From assembly GCF_011067745.1 (NCBI RefSeq), contig NZ_JAAMPJ010000006.1, forward strand, positions 62,001 to 126,000: a stretch of DNA of 64,000 bases, read 5' to 3'. Positions 53,701 to 62,340 of the stretch are shown here, piece by piece. Source of the DNA: Lentzea alba (GTDB taxonomy: Bacteria > Actinomycetota > Actinomycetes > Mycobacteriales > Pseudonocardiaceae). Under the pieces are notes generated by a model. That model worked only from the letters and a program-made list of their open reading frames with translations, searched no databases and had not been told where the DNA came from. The number at the start of each line of letters is the position of its first letter. Positions within the stretch are counted from its first letter, which is position 1. A program made the translations under genes and the position numbers.

Positions 53701-54258
53701 ATGGCCTCGAACGTGAAGAAGATCCTGACCAAGAAGTCGAAGTTCCACGAGCTCCTGCAGGCTCAGATCGGCAACGAGTTCTCCGCTTCGCAGCAGTACA
53801 TCGCGCTCGCCGTCTGGTTCGACAACGAGGACCTCCCGCGCCTCGCGTCGCACTTCTACAAGCAGGCTCTCGAAGAGCGCAACCACGCGATGATGATCGT
53901 TCAGTTCCTCATGGACAACGACATCGCGGTCGCCATTCCCGGCACCGAGACGCCGATCAACGACTTCAAGGCGCCGCGCGACCTCGTCGACCTCGCCCTG
54001 CGCCAGGAGCAGCAGGTCACCGACCAGATCGTGGCGCTCGCCAGGGCCGCCCGCGAGGAGGGCGACTACATCGGTGAGCAGTTCCTGCAGTGGTTCCTGA
54101 AGGAGCAGGTCGAGGAGGTCTCCTCGATGAAGACGCTGCTCACGATCATGGACCGCGCGGACGGCAACATGTTCTACGTGGAGACGTTCCTGACCCGCGA
54201 AACCGTGGGCGACGGTGGTGACTCCGGCGCTCCGACCGCGGCCGGCGGCACGGTCTGA
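53701..54258 (+). CDS. bfrB: Ferritin (BfrB-type)
   Basis: A 185-residue four-helix ferritin storing iron as a mineral core. It lines up well with mycobacterial BfrB: SKFHELLQAQIGNEFSASQQYIA (Glu ferroxidase ligand), ALEERNHAMMIVQFL (Glu and His ligands) and EQFLQWFLKEQVEEV. It has the C-terminal extension past helix E, as in actinobacterial BfrB (about 181 residues). Start ATG 53701. Regulated by the IdeR box at 53605. An intrinsic terminator follows at 54297. Confidence 0.95.
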   Translation: MASNVKKILTKKSKFHELLQAQIGNEFSASQQYIALAVWFDNEDLPRLASHFYKQALEERNHAMMIVQFLMDNDIAVAIPGTETPINDFKAPRDLVDLALRQEQQVTDQIVALARAAREEGDYIGEQFLQWFLKEQVEEVSSMKTLLTIMDRADGNMFYVETFLTRETVGDGGDSGAPTAAGGTV

Positions 54259-54296
54259 GGTTTTTCTTCGCACGCTTGAGTGCCTGAAATCATGAA

Positions 54297-54331
54297 GTCC
54301 GCTTCACCCTCACGGGTGAGGCGGGCTTTTT
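54297..54331 (+). terminator. Intrinsic terminator of the ferritin gene
   Basis: A 13-bp stem with two wobble pairs (GTCCGCTTCACCC / GGGTGAGGCGGGC), TCAC loop and a T5 tail. It overlaps the 3' end of the convergent sigma-factor gene. Confidence 0.9.
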
Positions 54332-55461
54332 CGGTTGAGCCGGGCGGCCTGGCGCGTGAGGTATTCCCGTTCGGCGAGGTTCGACGCTTTCCCGGCCGCC
54401 TCGACGTAGAGCCGCGCGGCTGTTTGATCGTCGCCGTCGCGCTCGTGGAGGTATGCGGCCACCGCCGTGTAGCGGGGCAATGAGTCGTCGAGTTCGGCGA
54501 GTGCTTTCAACCCGGCGCGCGGACCGTCCGCCTCCGCGACGGCCACCGCGCGGTTGAGTCGCACGATCGGGCTGTCGGTCAGCGCGGCGAGCTCGTCGTA
54601 CCACTCGACGATCTGCACCCAGTCCGTTTCCTCCGCCCTGGGAGCGTCGGCGTGCAGTGCCGCGATGGCCGCCTGCGCCTGGAACTCCCCGAGCCGGTCC
54701 TGCGCGAGCGCCGCCTGCAGGATCTCGACGCCCTCGGCGATCAGCCGGGTGTCCCACTTGCCGCGATCCTGCTCGGCCAGCGCGACCAGGCTACCGTCGG
54801 CCGCGGTCCGGCCGGCGCGCCTGGCGTGGTGCAGCAGCATGAGAGCGAGCAGACCGGACACCTCGGGGTGGTCGATCGCCGTCGCGAGCTGCCGGGTGAG
54901 TCTGATGGCCTCGGCGGCCAGGTCGACGTCACCGGAGTAGCCCTCGTTGAAGACCAGGTAGAGCACGCGCAGCACGGTGGCGACGTCACCGGGCTGGTCG
55001 AACCGCACCGCGCCGACCGTCTTCTTGGCCCGGCTGATGCGCTGGGCCATGGTGGCCTCGGGCACGAGGTAGGCCTGGGCGATCTGGCGGGTGGTCAGGC
55101 CACCGACGGCGCGCAGGGTGAGCGCGACCGCCGACGACGGCGTCAACGACGGGTGCGCGCACAGGAAGTAGAGCTGCAGCGTGTCGTCGGTGTCCTGCGC
55201 GGGACCGGCTTCCGGTTCGGCGTCGATCAGGTCCTCGCGCCTGCGCCGCGCGGTCTCCGCTCTCGTCGCGTCGAGGAACTTGCGCCAGGCAGCGGTGACC
55301 AGCCAGCCCTTGGGATCGCGCGGCGGGTCGGCCGGCCACACGCGGATCGCCTCGACCAACGCGTCCTGCACGGCGTCCTCGGCCGCAGCGAAGTCAGCTC
55401 CGCGGCGGACGAGGATGCCGAGCACGGCCGGGGTGAGGCTCCTGAGCAGCGCCTCGTCCAT
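54310..55461 (-). CDS. ECF sigma factor with C-terminal TPR-like extension (ECF42-like)
   Basis: A 383-residue sigma factor. Start ATG 55461 is favoured by GGAG five bases upstream. Region 2 is seen in GADFAAAEDAVQDALVEAI and region 4 in LTTRQIAQAYLVPEATMAQRISRAKK. Past the sigma core (about 175) a ~200-residue helical repeat domain follows, as in ECF42 group factors. These pair with a DGPF/YCII protein, here the upstream gene, whose stop is 3 bases away. No anti-sigma gene is adjacent; in this group the C-terminal extension regulates activity. Confidence 0.88.
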   Translation of the reverse strand: MDEALLRSLTPAVLGILVRRGADFAAAEDAVQDALVEAIRVWPADPPRDPKGWLVTAAWRKFLDATRAETARRRREDLIDAEPEAGPAQDTDDTLQLYFLCAHPSLTPSSAVALTLRAVGGLTTRQIAQAYLVPEATMAQRISRAKKTVGAVRFDQPGDVATVLRVLYLVFNEGYSGDVDLAAEAIRLTRQLATAIDHPEVSGLLALMLLHHARRAGRTAADGSLVALAEQDRGKWDTRLIAEGVEILQAALAQDRLGEFQAQAAIAALHADAPRAEETDWVQIVEWYDELAALTDSPIVRLNRAVAVAEADGPRAGLKALAELDDSLPRYTAVAAYLHERDGDDQTAARLYVEAAGKASNLAEREYLTRQAARLNRKSPPHP

Positions 55462-55463
55462 CG

Positions 55464-55871
55464 TCACTCCGTGATCGTCGGCGCGTGACCGTAGAACGGA
55501 CGCAGCTCGAGCCACTCGTGGATCGGCTTGCCGTCCTTGCCGGGCGCCGCGGACAACTCGCCGGCCAACTCGACCGCGCGCTCGTAGCTGTCGACGTCGA
55601 TGATCATCCAGCCGGCGATGAGGTCCTTCGTCTCCGCGAACGGCCCGTCGGTGACCGGCGGCCGGCCCTCACCGTCGTAACGGACCCACGTGCCCTCCTG
55701 TGCGAGCGCCCGCTCGTCGACGAACTCACCGGTGTTCCTGAGCCGGTCCGCGAAGTCGTTCATGTATTGGACGTGCGCGGTGATCTCGTCCTCGGTCCAC
55801 TGGTCCATCGGCACGTCGTTCACCGGCGAAGGGGCGCCGCGGTAGTGCTTGAGCAGCAGGTACTTGGCCAT
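55464..55871 (-). CDS. YCII/DGPF-domain protein
   Basis: A 135-residue protein (PF03795) with the diagnostic DGPF in PVTDGPFAETKDLIAGW. Dimeric ferredoxin-like fold of unknown function that accompanies ECF42 sigma factors. Start ATG 55871. It is the first gene of the two-gene unit and may be a target as well as a partner of the sigma factor. Confidence 0.9.
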   Translation of the reverse strand: MAKYLLLKHYRGAPSPVNDVPMDQWTEDEITAHVQYMNDFADRLRNTGEFVDERALAQEGTWVRYDGEGRPPVTDGPFAETKDLIAGWMIIDVDSYERAVELAGELSAAPGKDGKPIHEWLELRPFYGHAPTITE

Positions 55872-55975
55872 CTCTGGTGACTCCCTCAGTCCGCTTGCGG
55901 CCCATCTTGGCCGCTTTCACACCGGGGACGGAGCCGTTCCCTGCTTCTCGACACGCCTGTTCAAGATTTTTGCGA

Positions 55976-56557
55976 CTAGCTGTGGCAGTCCTGGTCCACG
56001 TGCCTCAGCAGGGCTTGGATGAGCTTGCCGTCCTTCGAGGTGAAGTCGAACCAGGCGGAAGGGTTCTCGGGCGTCCTGGTGGTCCAGTTGGTGCTCATGT
56101 GGCGCTGCGTGAGGTTGGTGTACTTCGCTTTGAGAGCGGCCTCGGTGCCACCCACGCCAACACCGTCTGCCGTCATGTCCGCCGAGAAGTAGATGTTCGC
56201 GACACCGATCCTCTTGGACACGGACACCCACTGCCCGGTGCCGAGGATGTCGTGAGTCGTGCAGACGTCGCTCGGCTGGCCACCCGGACGCGCCGGACCG
56301 ATCAGCTTCGTGTCCAACGCCTGCTGCAGCGTCATGCCGAGCTTGAGGCCGCCGTAGCCGAACGAGTCGATCACCGGCTTCACCGGCGGGTTCGTCACCG
56401 TCTGCGTCACGACCTCGGTGACGACCGTGGCCTGCGGAGTGCTGGTACTGGTGCCGGTCGGCGTGGACGTGGCGTTGTTGTCCGGCGTGGGCGTGGAGGT
56501 GCACGCGGCCAGGGCCAGCGCGGCGGTGACGGCGACGAGCACGAGCGAGCGGTTCAT
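55976..56557 (-). CDS. Lipoprotein, paralogue of two neighbouring exported proteins
   Basis: A 193-residue lipoprotein starting at ATG 56557 after GGGGA. The lipobox is LAAC (Cys19 region), followed by a Thr/Ser/Pro-rich spacer. The folded domain has GYGGLKLGMTLQQAL, then Cys-containing strands (DVCTTHDIL, DQDCHS at the end). The GYG-L-LGM motif is shared with the genes at 56587 and 57354. Function unknown. Confidence 0.8.
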   Translation of the reverse strand: MNRSLVLVAVTAALALAACTSTPTPDNNATSTPTGTSTSTPQATVVTEVVTQTVTNPPVKPVIDSFGYGGLKLGMTLQQALDTKLIGPARPGGQPSDVCTTHDILGTGQWVSVSKRIGVANIYFSADMTADGVGVGGTEAALKAKYTNLTQRHMSTNWTTRTPENPSAWFDFTSKDGKLIQALLRHVDQDCHS

Positions 56558-56586
56558 TTCTGTCCCCAGAAAATTGTTTGCGAAAA

Positions 56587-57183
56587 TCAGAGAGCGGCGT
56601 TTGGGCATTCAACCAGGCTTGCCATGAGCTTGACGGCTTCGACTTTGTCGGTGTCCGCGAAAGGACCGTTCAACTTGGACGTGACCGAGAACGTGTAACC
56701 TCCGGTGTCGTTCAACTCCACCGAGAAGCCACCCCGGAAAGGCTTGGCGTTCGGGTACGCCTTTTTCACGTCCGCGACGGTCGAGCCGACCCCGATCCCC
56801 AGCGAGGTGGTCGATTCCGCGGGCAAGGTAATCCGTTCGATGCCGTACTTCCTGGAAATGGCGACGTTCTCCGCAATCGAACAGGCACCGGCCCCCGGCT
56901 CCAGCTCCAGGCCCTCCAAACCGGCGGCTACGGCCTCTTCGGGCGTCATGTGCAGCTTGAGGGCGCCGTAGCCGAGACGGTTGTCGATCTTCACGAGCGA
57001 CTCCGGCTGCGCCGGGTTGGTGACGGTGACGGTCGTGACCTCGGTGACCACGGTCGAGGACACCGGCGGCGCGGAAATCGGGTCCGGAGTCGTGGGCGTG
57101 GCGCTCTTGCGGGAGTCGGGCGTCGCGACGATTCCGACTGTGGCGGCGGCGATCACGATTGCGATGCCGATTGCGATCTTCAT
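56587..57183 (-). CDS. Exported protein, paralogue of neighbours
   Basis: A 198-residue protein from ATG 57183, after GGGGGACC. A short N-terminal membrane anchor (IAIGIAIVIAAATVGIVA) leads into a Thr/Pro-rich spacer. The domain that follows has GYGALKLHMTPEEAVAAG, ACSIAENVA and a final Cys in VECPN. The same domain plan as the lipoprotein at 55976 and the sigma-linked protein at 57354. Function unknown. Confidence 0.78.
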   Translation of the reverse strand: MKIAIGIAIVIAAATVGIVATPDSRKSATPTTPDPISAPPVSSTVVTEVTTVTVTNPAQPESLVKIDNRLGYGALKLHMTPEEAVAAGLEGLELEPGAGACSIAENVAISRKYGIERITLPAESTTSLGIGVGSTVADVKKAYPNAKPFRGGFSVELNDTGGYTFSVTSKLNGPFADTDKVEAVKLMASLVECPNAAL

Positions 57184-57305
57184 TTCAGGTCCCCCCTGTT
57201 TTCTGACACCCATAGGACGTCGATACCGCAGGGCGGTTGCGAAGTTCATCGTCACGGAAAAGTCACGGGGAACGGACGTTTTCACTATCACCAAAAGGGG
57301 ACGCC

Positions 57306-57341
57306 GAAGCCCCGCCGCACCCCCAAGAGCGGCGGGACTTC
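57306..57341 (-). terminator. Terminator after the sigma-linked exported protein
   Basis: GAAG, one mismatch and CCCGCCGC pair with GCGGCGGG and CTTC around a 10-base loop, 12 bases beyond the stop of the minus-strand gene at 57354. Confidence 0.7.
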
Positions 57342-57353
57342 AGCAGGATTCAA

Positions 57354-58163
57354 TTAGGCAGTTGCGCAGTCGTTGTCGGCCAGGCGCATTCGGACCGTGG
57401 TCACGGTGGCGCCGTCGCTCTCGAAGATGTACGACCATTTGGGTGTCGCGGCCATCGGCACGACCACGTTGGAACCACTTTGCGTGGCGTTCGCATATGC
57501 GGTCTTCACGGCGTCCACCGTCGAACCGGCACCGACGTTCTTGGGTGTCTTGGCGTAGCTCGCGAGCGTGATCCGCACGATCCCCTTGACCGGCGAGATG
57601 ATCACGGCGTTGGTGTCGGGCACCGACTTCGTGGCGTACGCCTTGCACCTGCCCTCGGGGTCGGCCGGGCTGCTCGGTTCGATCAGCGAACCGGTTGCCA
57701 GCGCCTCCGCTTCGGGCATCCCCAGCGCGAGCGAGCCGTAACGGCCAGGCTGCGCCTCGGGAGTGGCGGGCGGGGGCGGGTTGCTCGAGCTCGCCTTGTT
57801 GGTGTTGCCGGGGTTGGGCTTGCCGGAGCTCACGTCCCCCGTTTTCACCGGCGGATCGACGGTGACGGTGGCGGTCGAGGTGAACGTGCTGACCGTGACC
57901 GAGGGTGGTGAAGTCAAGGTGGTCGAGGAGGCGATCGGCAGCAGCGGGCCGGCCAGTTCCTCCGGGTTCGGCAGGTGCAGTTGGGTCACACCGAGCCCGA
58001 CGCCGGCCAGGGCCACCACGCCGAAGGCGCCGGCGACCGCGGTCCGTCGCCGGCGGCGCCGAGCGGCTCCGCGGACGACCGAGTCGGTCGCGTCCGGCGT
58101 CACGTGGAGTTCCAGCCGATCGTCGCTGAACAGCCTGCGCAGATCGTCGTCGAGGTCGTCCAC
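57354..58163 (-). CDS. Membrane-anchored protein of the SigE-like sigma operon
   Basis: A 269-residue protein with a cytoplasmic N-terminus of ~38 residues, a basic RRRRRR patch, one membrane helix (about 42-60) and a Thr/Pro-rich exported linker. The C-terminal domain has RYGSLALGMPEAEAL, Cys in GRCKAY and Cys near the end. Being 3 bases downstream of the sigma gene and having a short acidic cytoplasmic N-terminus, it could act as an anti-sigma factor, although no ZAS zinc motif is present. The outer domain is shared with two genes upstream in coordinates. Confidence 0.8.
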   Translation of the reverse strand: MDDLDDDLRRLFSDDRLELHVTPDATDSVVRGAARRRRRRTAVAGAFGVVALAGVGLGVTQLHLPNPEELAGPLLPIASSTTLTSPPSVTVSTFTSTATVTVDPPVKTGDVSSGKPNPGNTNKASSSNPPPPATPEAQPGRYGSLALGMPEAEALATGSLIEPSSPADPEGRCKAYATKSVPDTNAVIISPVKGIVRITLASYAKTPKNVGAGSTVDAVKTAYANATQSGSNVVVPMAATPKWSYIFESDGATVTTVRMRLADNDCATA

Positions 58164-58166
58164 TGG

Positions 58167-58700
58167 TCAGTCCTTTCCCAGGCGGGTCCGGAGACTCGCC
58201 ATCGCCTTGCTGCTCTGGCTCTTGACCGTGCCGCACGAGATGCCGAGCGCGTTCGCGATCTCGGCTTCGGAGAGGTTCTCGTAGTAACGCAGCACGATCA
58301 CCGCGCGCTGCCGTGGCGGCAGTTCGCGCAGGGCTTGCCAAAGCGGTTCGTTGTCGAGCCGGCTCAGCTCGGGCGGCACGGCACCGGTTTCCGGGAACTC
58401 CGCCACGAGGCTCTCGCGGCGGCGGCGGCGCCAGATGCTGATGTGCGTGTTGGCCATGGCACGGCGGACATATGCGAGCGGGTCGTCGCCCTTGCGCTGC
58501 ACGGAGACCCAGCGCGAGCCGACCTTCTCCAGCACGGACTGCACGAGATCGGACGCGTCGTGCGGATTTCCGGTCAGTGCATGGCCATAACGCAGAAGTC
58601 CGGGCATGGACATGCGCACGAACTCCGCGAAATCCCCCACGGTTTCCGCTCTTCCCCCGCCGCTTTCGGCGGCCAACTCCAGTCTCAGCACCGCCGTCAC
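58167..58700 (-). CDS. SigE-family ECF RNA polymerase sigma factor
   Basis: A 177-residue ECF sigma factor of the actinobacterial SigE/SigM-like type. Start GTG 58700, with GGAGGGGGG upstream. Region 2 reads LTGNPHDASDLVQSVLEKV and AYVRRAMANTHISIWRRRRRE. Region 4 is LPPRQRAVIVLRYYENLSEAEIANALGISCGTVKSQSSKAM. The next gene (3-base gap) encodes the probable membrane partner. Confidence 0.92.
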   Translation of the reverse strand: MTAVLRLELAAESGGGRAETVGDFAEFVRMSMPGLLRYGHALTGNPHDASDLVQSVLEKVGSRWVSVQRKGDDPLAYVRRAMANTHISIWRRRRRESLVAEFPETGAVPPELSRLDNEPLWQALRELPPRQRAVIVLRYYENLSEAEIANALGISCGTVKSQSSKAMASLRTRLGKD

Positions 58701-58775
58701 GGCACACCCCCCTCCCCGAAGCGACTGGCTTCGAGGAGTTCACGCCCGGCCGTGCGGAACGGTTGCCCCACTAAA

Positions 58776-59111
58776 TCACAGAACGGCAACGGCTTCCGGG
58801 AGAACGAACGAACCGTCAGGCTCGCACGGGAAGTCGTGGATCTCCAGCACCGCCGTGACCGGGATCTTCCCGTACACGTGCGGGAACCACAGCGGCGAGT
58901 CCGGCACCGCCTCCCAGCGCACGGGCACGTCGAGCAGCTTCGGGTCGATCACGAGCAACAGCAGCCCGCTCTGGCCGCGGAAGAACTTGCCGGCGGTCAC
59001 GTGCACGACGCCCCGATCGGAGCAGTGCACGAAGTCCTCGCCGTCCGGCGCGATCACACCGGCCGACTGGGCAGCAGCCCAGCCGGCCGTCGAGATGATG
59101 TGCAGCAGCAC
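58776..59111 (-). CDS. DUF952-family protein
   Basis: A 111-residue protein starting at GTG 59111 (VLLHIIS). Matches DUF952 (PF06108): DFVHCSDRGVVHVTAGKFF and WFPHVYGKIPV. A barrel-like fold of unknown function. The 38-base gap upstream is occupied by three DnaA-box sequences. Confidence 0.88.
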   Translation of the reverse strand: MLLHIISTAGWAAAQSAGVIAPDGEDFVHCSDRGVVHVTAGKFFRGQSGLLLLVIDPKLLDVPVRWEAVPDSPLWFPHVYGKIPVTAVLEIHDFPCEPDGSFVLPEAVAVL

Positions 59112-59147
59112 TTATCCACAGCTCCTTGTGGACAACGCTGTGGACAG
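59112..59147. repeat. Three DnaA boxes in a 38-base intergenic gap
   Basis: TTATCCACA (59112-59120) is the exact E. coli-type DnaA box. TGTGGACAA (59127-59135) is the exact reverse complement of TTGTCCACA, the actinobacterial box. TGTGGACAG (59139-59147) is one base off. The gap lies between two same-strand genes. Confidence 0.6.
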
Positions 59148-59149
59148 AG

Positions 59150-60085
59150 TCATCGAAGCGTGATCTGACGGCCGCGCAGGCCGTCGCGGGCACGGCGCTC
59201 GGCGTCGCTGAGCGGCTCGTCGGAGGCCAGCGCCTCCAGCAAGCGCTTGCCCAGTGCCTCGGCCGGGTCGGCCCACTCGCGCGCGTGCATCTCGCGGTCG
59301 AGGTCCCAGACCGGCACCAGCAGGCCGTGCGCGCGGAACGAACCGGCGTACCGCGAGCCCTCGCCCAGGTCCAGCTCACCGCGGGCGGCCAGGCGGGCCA
59401 TCGCGGGCAGCAGCTTCTCCTCGGGCTCGGGACGAACCCAGCGCAGGTGCGCCTTGTCGCCCGCGTCCACCCAGTACGCGGCCTTCACGCCGGGAGCGTC
59501 GAGGCGTTCGGTCGGCAGGATCGCCGCGTTCGCGCGCTCCAGCGACAGCGCCACGTCGCCGGTGGGCTCGGTGCCCTCGGGCATCCACCACACGAAGTCG
59601 GCGTGCAGGACGGGCGTGATCTCGGCCTCGGGGTCGAGCAGGTCCTGCAGCCGACCGGGGTTGTCCCCGTTGTCCGGACCGACGACCGGCAGCACGTCAC
59701 CGGTCTTGGCCTGCTGCGCCCACTGCAGCGCCCGCGCCAGGTCGCGGCTGATGTCACCGGAGCGCGTCTGCACCTGCAGACCCACGAACGGGACGTCGTC
59801 GCCGCGGATCAGACCGGCGGCGGCCATCGGCAGCACCGTGGCGAGCGTGACCTCGCGACCGTCCTTGACCGGCAGCTTCGCGACCGCCGACGGCACGAAC
59901 TCGCGCAGCGCGATCAGCTCGCACTCGGCGGCCAGGCCCTCGAACGGCCGGGACACGATCACGTCCGTCGCGCCACCGGGCGCGCCGTGGCAGGCCTTGT
60001 AGCGCTTGCCGGACCCGCACGGGCAGGGCTGCTTCGGGTTGATCCCGTCCTTCGGTGCGTCCTTGACCGCGGTCCGCTTGGCCAC
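59150..60085 (-). CDS. DUF5926-family protein with SEC-C zinc motif
   Basis: A 311-residue soluble protein from ATG 60085. Residues 18-35 are the SEC-C zinc motif (CPCGSGKRYKACHG), followed by the DUF5926 domain, common in actinobacteria. SEC-C motifs bind zinc and contact SecB or ribosome-associated partners. The specific role here is unknown. GDPD follows 26 bases upstream in the same orientation. Confidence 0.88.
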   Translation of the reverse strand: MAKRTAVKDAPKDGINPKQPCPCGSGKRYKACHGAPGGATDVIVSRPFEGLAAECELIALREFVPSAVAKLPVKDGREVTLATVLPMAAAGLIRGDDVPFVGLQVQTRSGDISRDLARALQWAQQAKTGDVLPVVGPDNGDNPGRLQDLLDPEAEITPVLHADFVWWMPEGTEPTGDVALSLERANAAILPTERLDAPGVKAAYWVDAGDKAHLRWVRPEPEEKLLPAMARLAARGELDLGEGSRYAGSFRAHGLLVPVWDLDREMHAREWADPAEALGKRLLEALASDEPLSDAERRARDGLRGRQITLR

Positions 60086-60111
60086 CTTGGCCCTCCTCGT
60101 GCTCAGGCTTG

Positions 60112-60852
60112 TCAGGTGGCCAAATTAGCCGTCAGCAGGCGGCGGGTGTTCGCCGGGGCATTGGTCGCGAGGTAGCGGACCCCCAGGTCACGGCACAGCG
60201 CGACGTCCTCGGGGCTGTCCACCGTCCACACGTAGGTCTCGTGGCCCGCCCGCCTCGCCCGTTCGACGTATTCGGGGTCGTTGCGCAGCACGTGCACACC
60301 TGGCCCGGTGTAGTCGGCGAACGACGGCAGCACGCCACTGCGGTACCGGCCGAGACGGTCGAGCAGCAGCACCGTGCGGATGTCGGGCGCCTGCTCCCGG
60401 AACGCCTTCACGGCCGTCGGCGAGAACGACATCATGACGATCTGCGCGTCGAGGTCGTGCTTCTTCAGCGTCTCGACGAGCTTGCGTTCGACCTCGTTGC
60501 GGTACCGGACCGGGTGCTTGGTCTCGACGAAGAGCTGCACGTTCTTGCCCTTGACCAACTCCAGCAGCTGGTCGAGCACGAGCAGTTCGGCCGGCTGACC
60601 GTGCCGGTGCCAGCTGCCGTAGTCGTACTTCTGCAGGTCGCTGAGCGTGAGCGCGCTGACCGTGCCACGGCCGTTCGACGTGCGGGTGAGCGTGCGATCG
60701 TGCACACACACGATCTCGCCGTCACGCGACAAGCGGATGTCGCACTCCAGCCCGTCCGCACCCTCCTTCAAGGCCAGCTCGTAGGCGCCGATGGTGTGCT
60801 CGGGACGGTCGGTGGACGCGCCACGGTGCGCGACGACGGAAGGTAGCTGCAC
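60112..60852 (-). CDS. Glycerophosphodiester phosphodiesterase
   Basis: A 246-residue GDPD-family TIM barrel. The catalytic signatures are AHRGASTDRPEHTIGAY (His near 10), GLECDIRLSRDGEIVCVHD (Glu, Asp and second His) and FVETKHP. No signal peptide, so it should work in the cytosol on glycerophosphodiesters released from lipids. GTG 60852 is used; an in-frame ATG at 60894 would add 14 residues. No ribosome site is seen, suggesting leaderless translation. Confidence 0.9.
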   Translation of the reverse strand: MQLPSVVAHRGASTDRPEHTIGAYELALKEGADGLECDIRLSRDGEIVCVHDRTLTRTSNGRGTVSALTLSDLQKYDYGSWHRHGQPAELLVLDQLLELVKGKNVQLFVETKHPVRYRNEVERKLVETLKKHDLDAQIVMMSFSPTAVKAFREQAPDIRTVLLLDRLGRYRSGVLPSFADYTGPGVHVLRNDPEYVERARRAGHETYVWTVDSPEDVALCRDLGVRYLATNAPANTRRLLTANLAT

Positions 60853-60942
60853 AAGTACGAACGATAGTTCCTGCACAACAATTTGAGTCATCAATCAAAT
60901 GAGCGTGGACGAAACGCCGATCGCGACTTACCGTCCCGCCTT

Positions 60943-62130
60943 GTGACGTTCGACCAGCGCGATCCCGTGTTCATCGCCGACCCGTACCCGGCCTTCGCCG
61001 CCCTGCGCGAAGCCGGTGAGGTGCATCACCACGAGCAGATGGGTGTCGCCGTCGCCGTCTCGCACGCGGCCTGCTCGGCCGTCCTGCGACACCGCTCGCT
61101 CGGCCGCATCTGGTCGGACGTGAAGCCGGTCGAGCAGTTCATGTCGTTCAACCTCCTGCACCGCAACTCGCTGCTGGAGAACGAGCCGCCCACGCACACC
61201 CGGCTGCGCCGCCTGGTCGCCGCCGCGTTCGGCCGCGGCCACGTCGAGCGCCTGCGCCCGTGGGTCGCCGACCTGGCGGACCGGCTCGTCGACGAACTGG
61301 TCGCGAAGATCGAGGACCAGGGTCAGGCCGACCTGCTCGCCCACGTCGCCGCACCGCTGCCGGTCGAGGTGATCGCCGAGCTGCTCGGTGTCCCCGGTCA
61401 GGACCGCTACCTGCTGCAACCGTGGTCGAACTCCATCGTGAAGATGTACGAGTACGGCCTGCCCGCCGAACAGCAGCAGGTCGCCGAACGCGCCGCCACC
61501 GAGTTCGTCGCCTACCTGCGCGAGCTGATCGCGTTGCGCCGCAAGAACCCCGGCTCGGACCTCGTCTCCGACCTGGTCGCGGTCACCGACACCGACGGCG
61601 CACGGCTCACCGAGGACGAACTGGTCGCCACCGCGGTGCTGCTGCTGATGGCGGGCCACGAAGCGACGGTGAACGTCATCGGCAACGGCGTCTACGCGCT
61701 GATGCAGCACCGTTCGCAGTGGGAACGCCTCTCGCCGTCGGTGATGCCCACCGCCGTGGAGGAGCTCATCCGTTACGACTCGCCGTTGCAGCTCTTCGAA
61801 CGCACGGCGACCGAACGCGTGGAGATCGCCGGTCACGTCATCGAGCCCGGCGAGAAGATCGCCGCACTGCTCGGTGCCGCCGCACGCGACCCGTTGGTCT
61901 TCGAAAACCCGGACACGCTCGACGTCGGCCGCGAGAAGAACCAGCACCTCGGGTTCGGCATGGGCATCCACTACTGCCTGGGTGCGCCGCTGGCCCGCAT
62001 CGAGGTGGAGGCGGCGCTGTCCTCGTTGCACCGCAAGCTGCCCGGCGCCGTGCTGGCCGAGGAACCCAACCGGCGGGCGGAGTTCGTGATCCGCGGCCTG
62101 CACTCACTGCCCCTCGGCAACGGAGCGTGA
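60943..62130 (+). CDS. Cytochrome P450 monooxygenase
   Basis: A 395-residue bacterial P450. Start GTG 60943 (VTFDQRDPVFIADPYP) matches the family N-terminus. The I-helix is LLMAGHEATVNVIGNG (with Glu in place of the common Asp/Thr pair neighbour), the K-helix motif EELIR and the haem-binding FGMGIHYCLGAPLAR with the proximal Cys. No ferredoxin or reductase gene is adjacent. Substrate unknown; it stands alone between GDPD and a secreted-protein gene. Confidence 0.92.
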   Translation: MTFDQRDPVFIADPYPAFAALREAGEVHHHEQMGVAVAVSHAACSAVLRHRSLGRIWSDVKPVEQFMSFNLLHRNSLLENEPPTHTRLRRLVAAAFGRGHVERLRPWVADLADRLVDELVAKIEDQGQADLLAHVAAPLPVEVIAELLGVPGQDRYLLQPWSNSIVKMYEYGLPAEQQQVAERAATEFVAYLRELIALRRKNPGSDLVSDLVAVTDTDGARLTEDELVATAVLLLMAGHEATVNVIGNGVYALMQHRSQWERLSPSVMPTAVEELIRYDSPLQLFERTATERVEIAGHVIEPGEKIAALLGAAARDPLVFENPDTLDVGREKNQHLGFGMGIHYCLGAPLARIEVEAALSSLHRKLPGAVLAEEPNRRAEFVIRGLHSLPLGNGA

Positions 62131-62340
62131 CCGGCCGACCCGAGCACTTCGGCCAGTACATCGGCCTTGAATGAGTCAGCGCGGGAGCGTTCTCCGACCT
62201 GCGTGTCTACCCTCATGATTCGGCCCCGCTCGACCGTTGAGCCTTGCACCAACCCTCCCGCCCGGCCGCCAACCCGTCCACTGGACGTCGGCGCACGGTG
62301 CGGGGACCGCGACAGACGTCCCGGCGCTGTGGAGAAAACC
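62131..62340 (+). promoter_or_regulatory. Intergenic region before the prealbumin-like repeat gene
   Basis: No gene is visible in these 210 bases. The end has GTGGAG seven bases before ATG 62341, a good ribosome site. No clear operator or terminator of the P450 gene was found. Confidence 0.4.

Noticed and set aside
59112-59147. Origin of replication
   Set aside because: Only three boxes, no AT-rich unwinding region and no dnaA, dnaN, recF or parAB genes nearby.
60883-60942. ATG-type start at 60883 for the P450 gene
   Set aside because: Would run into the GDPD promoter and add residues not seen in P450 proteins; GTG 60943 fits the family start.
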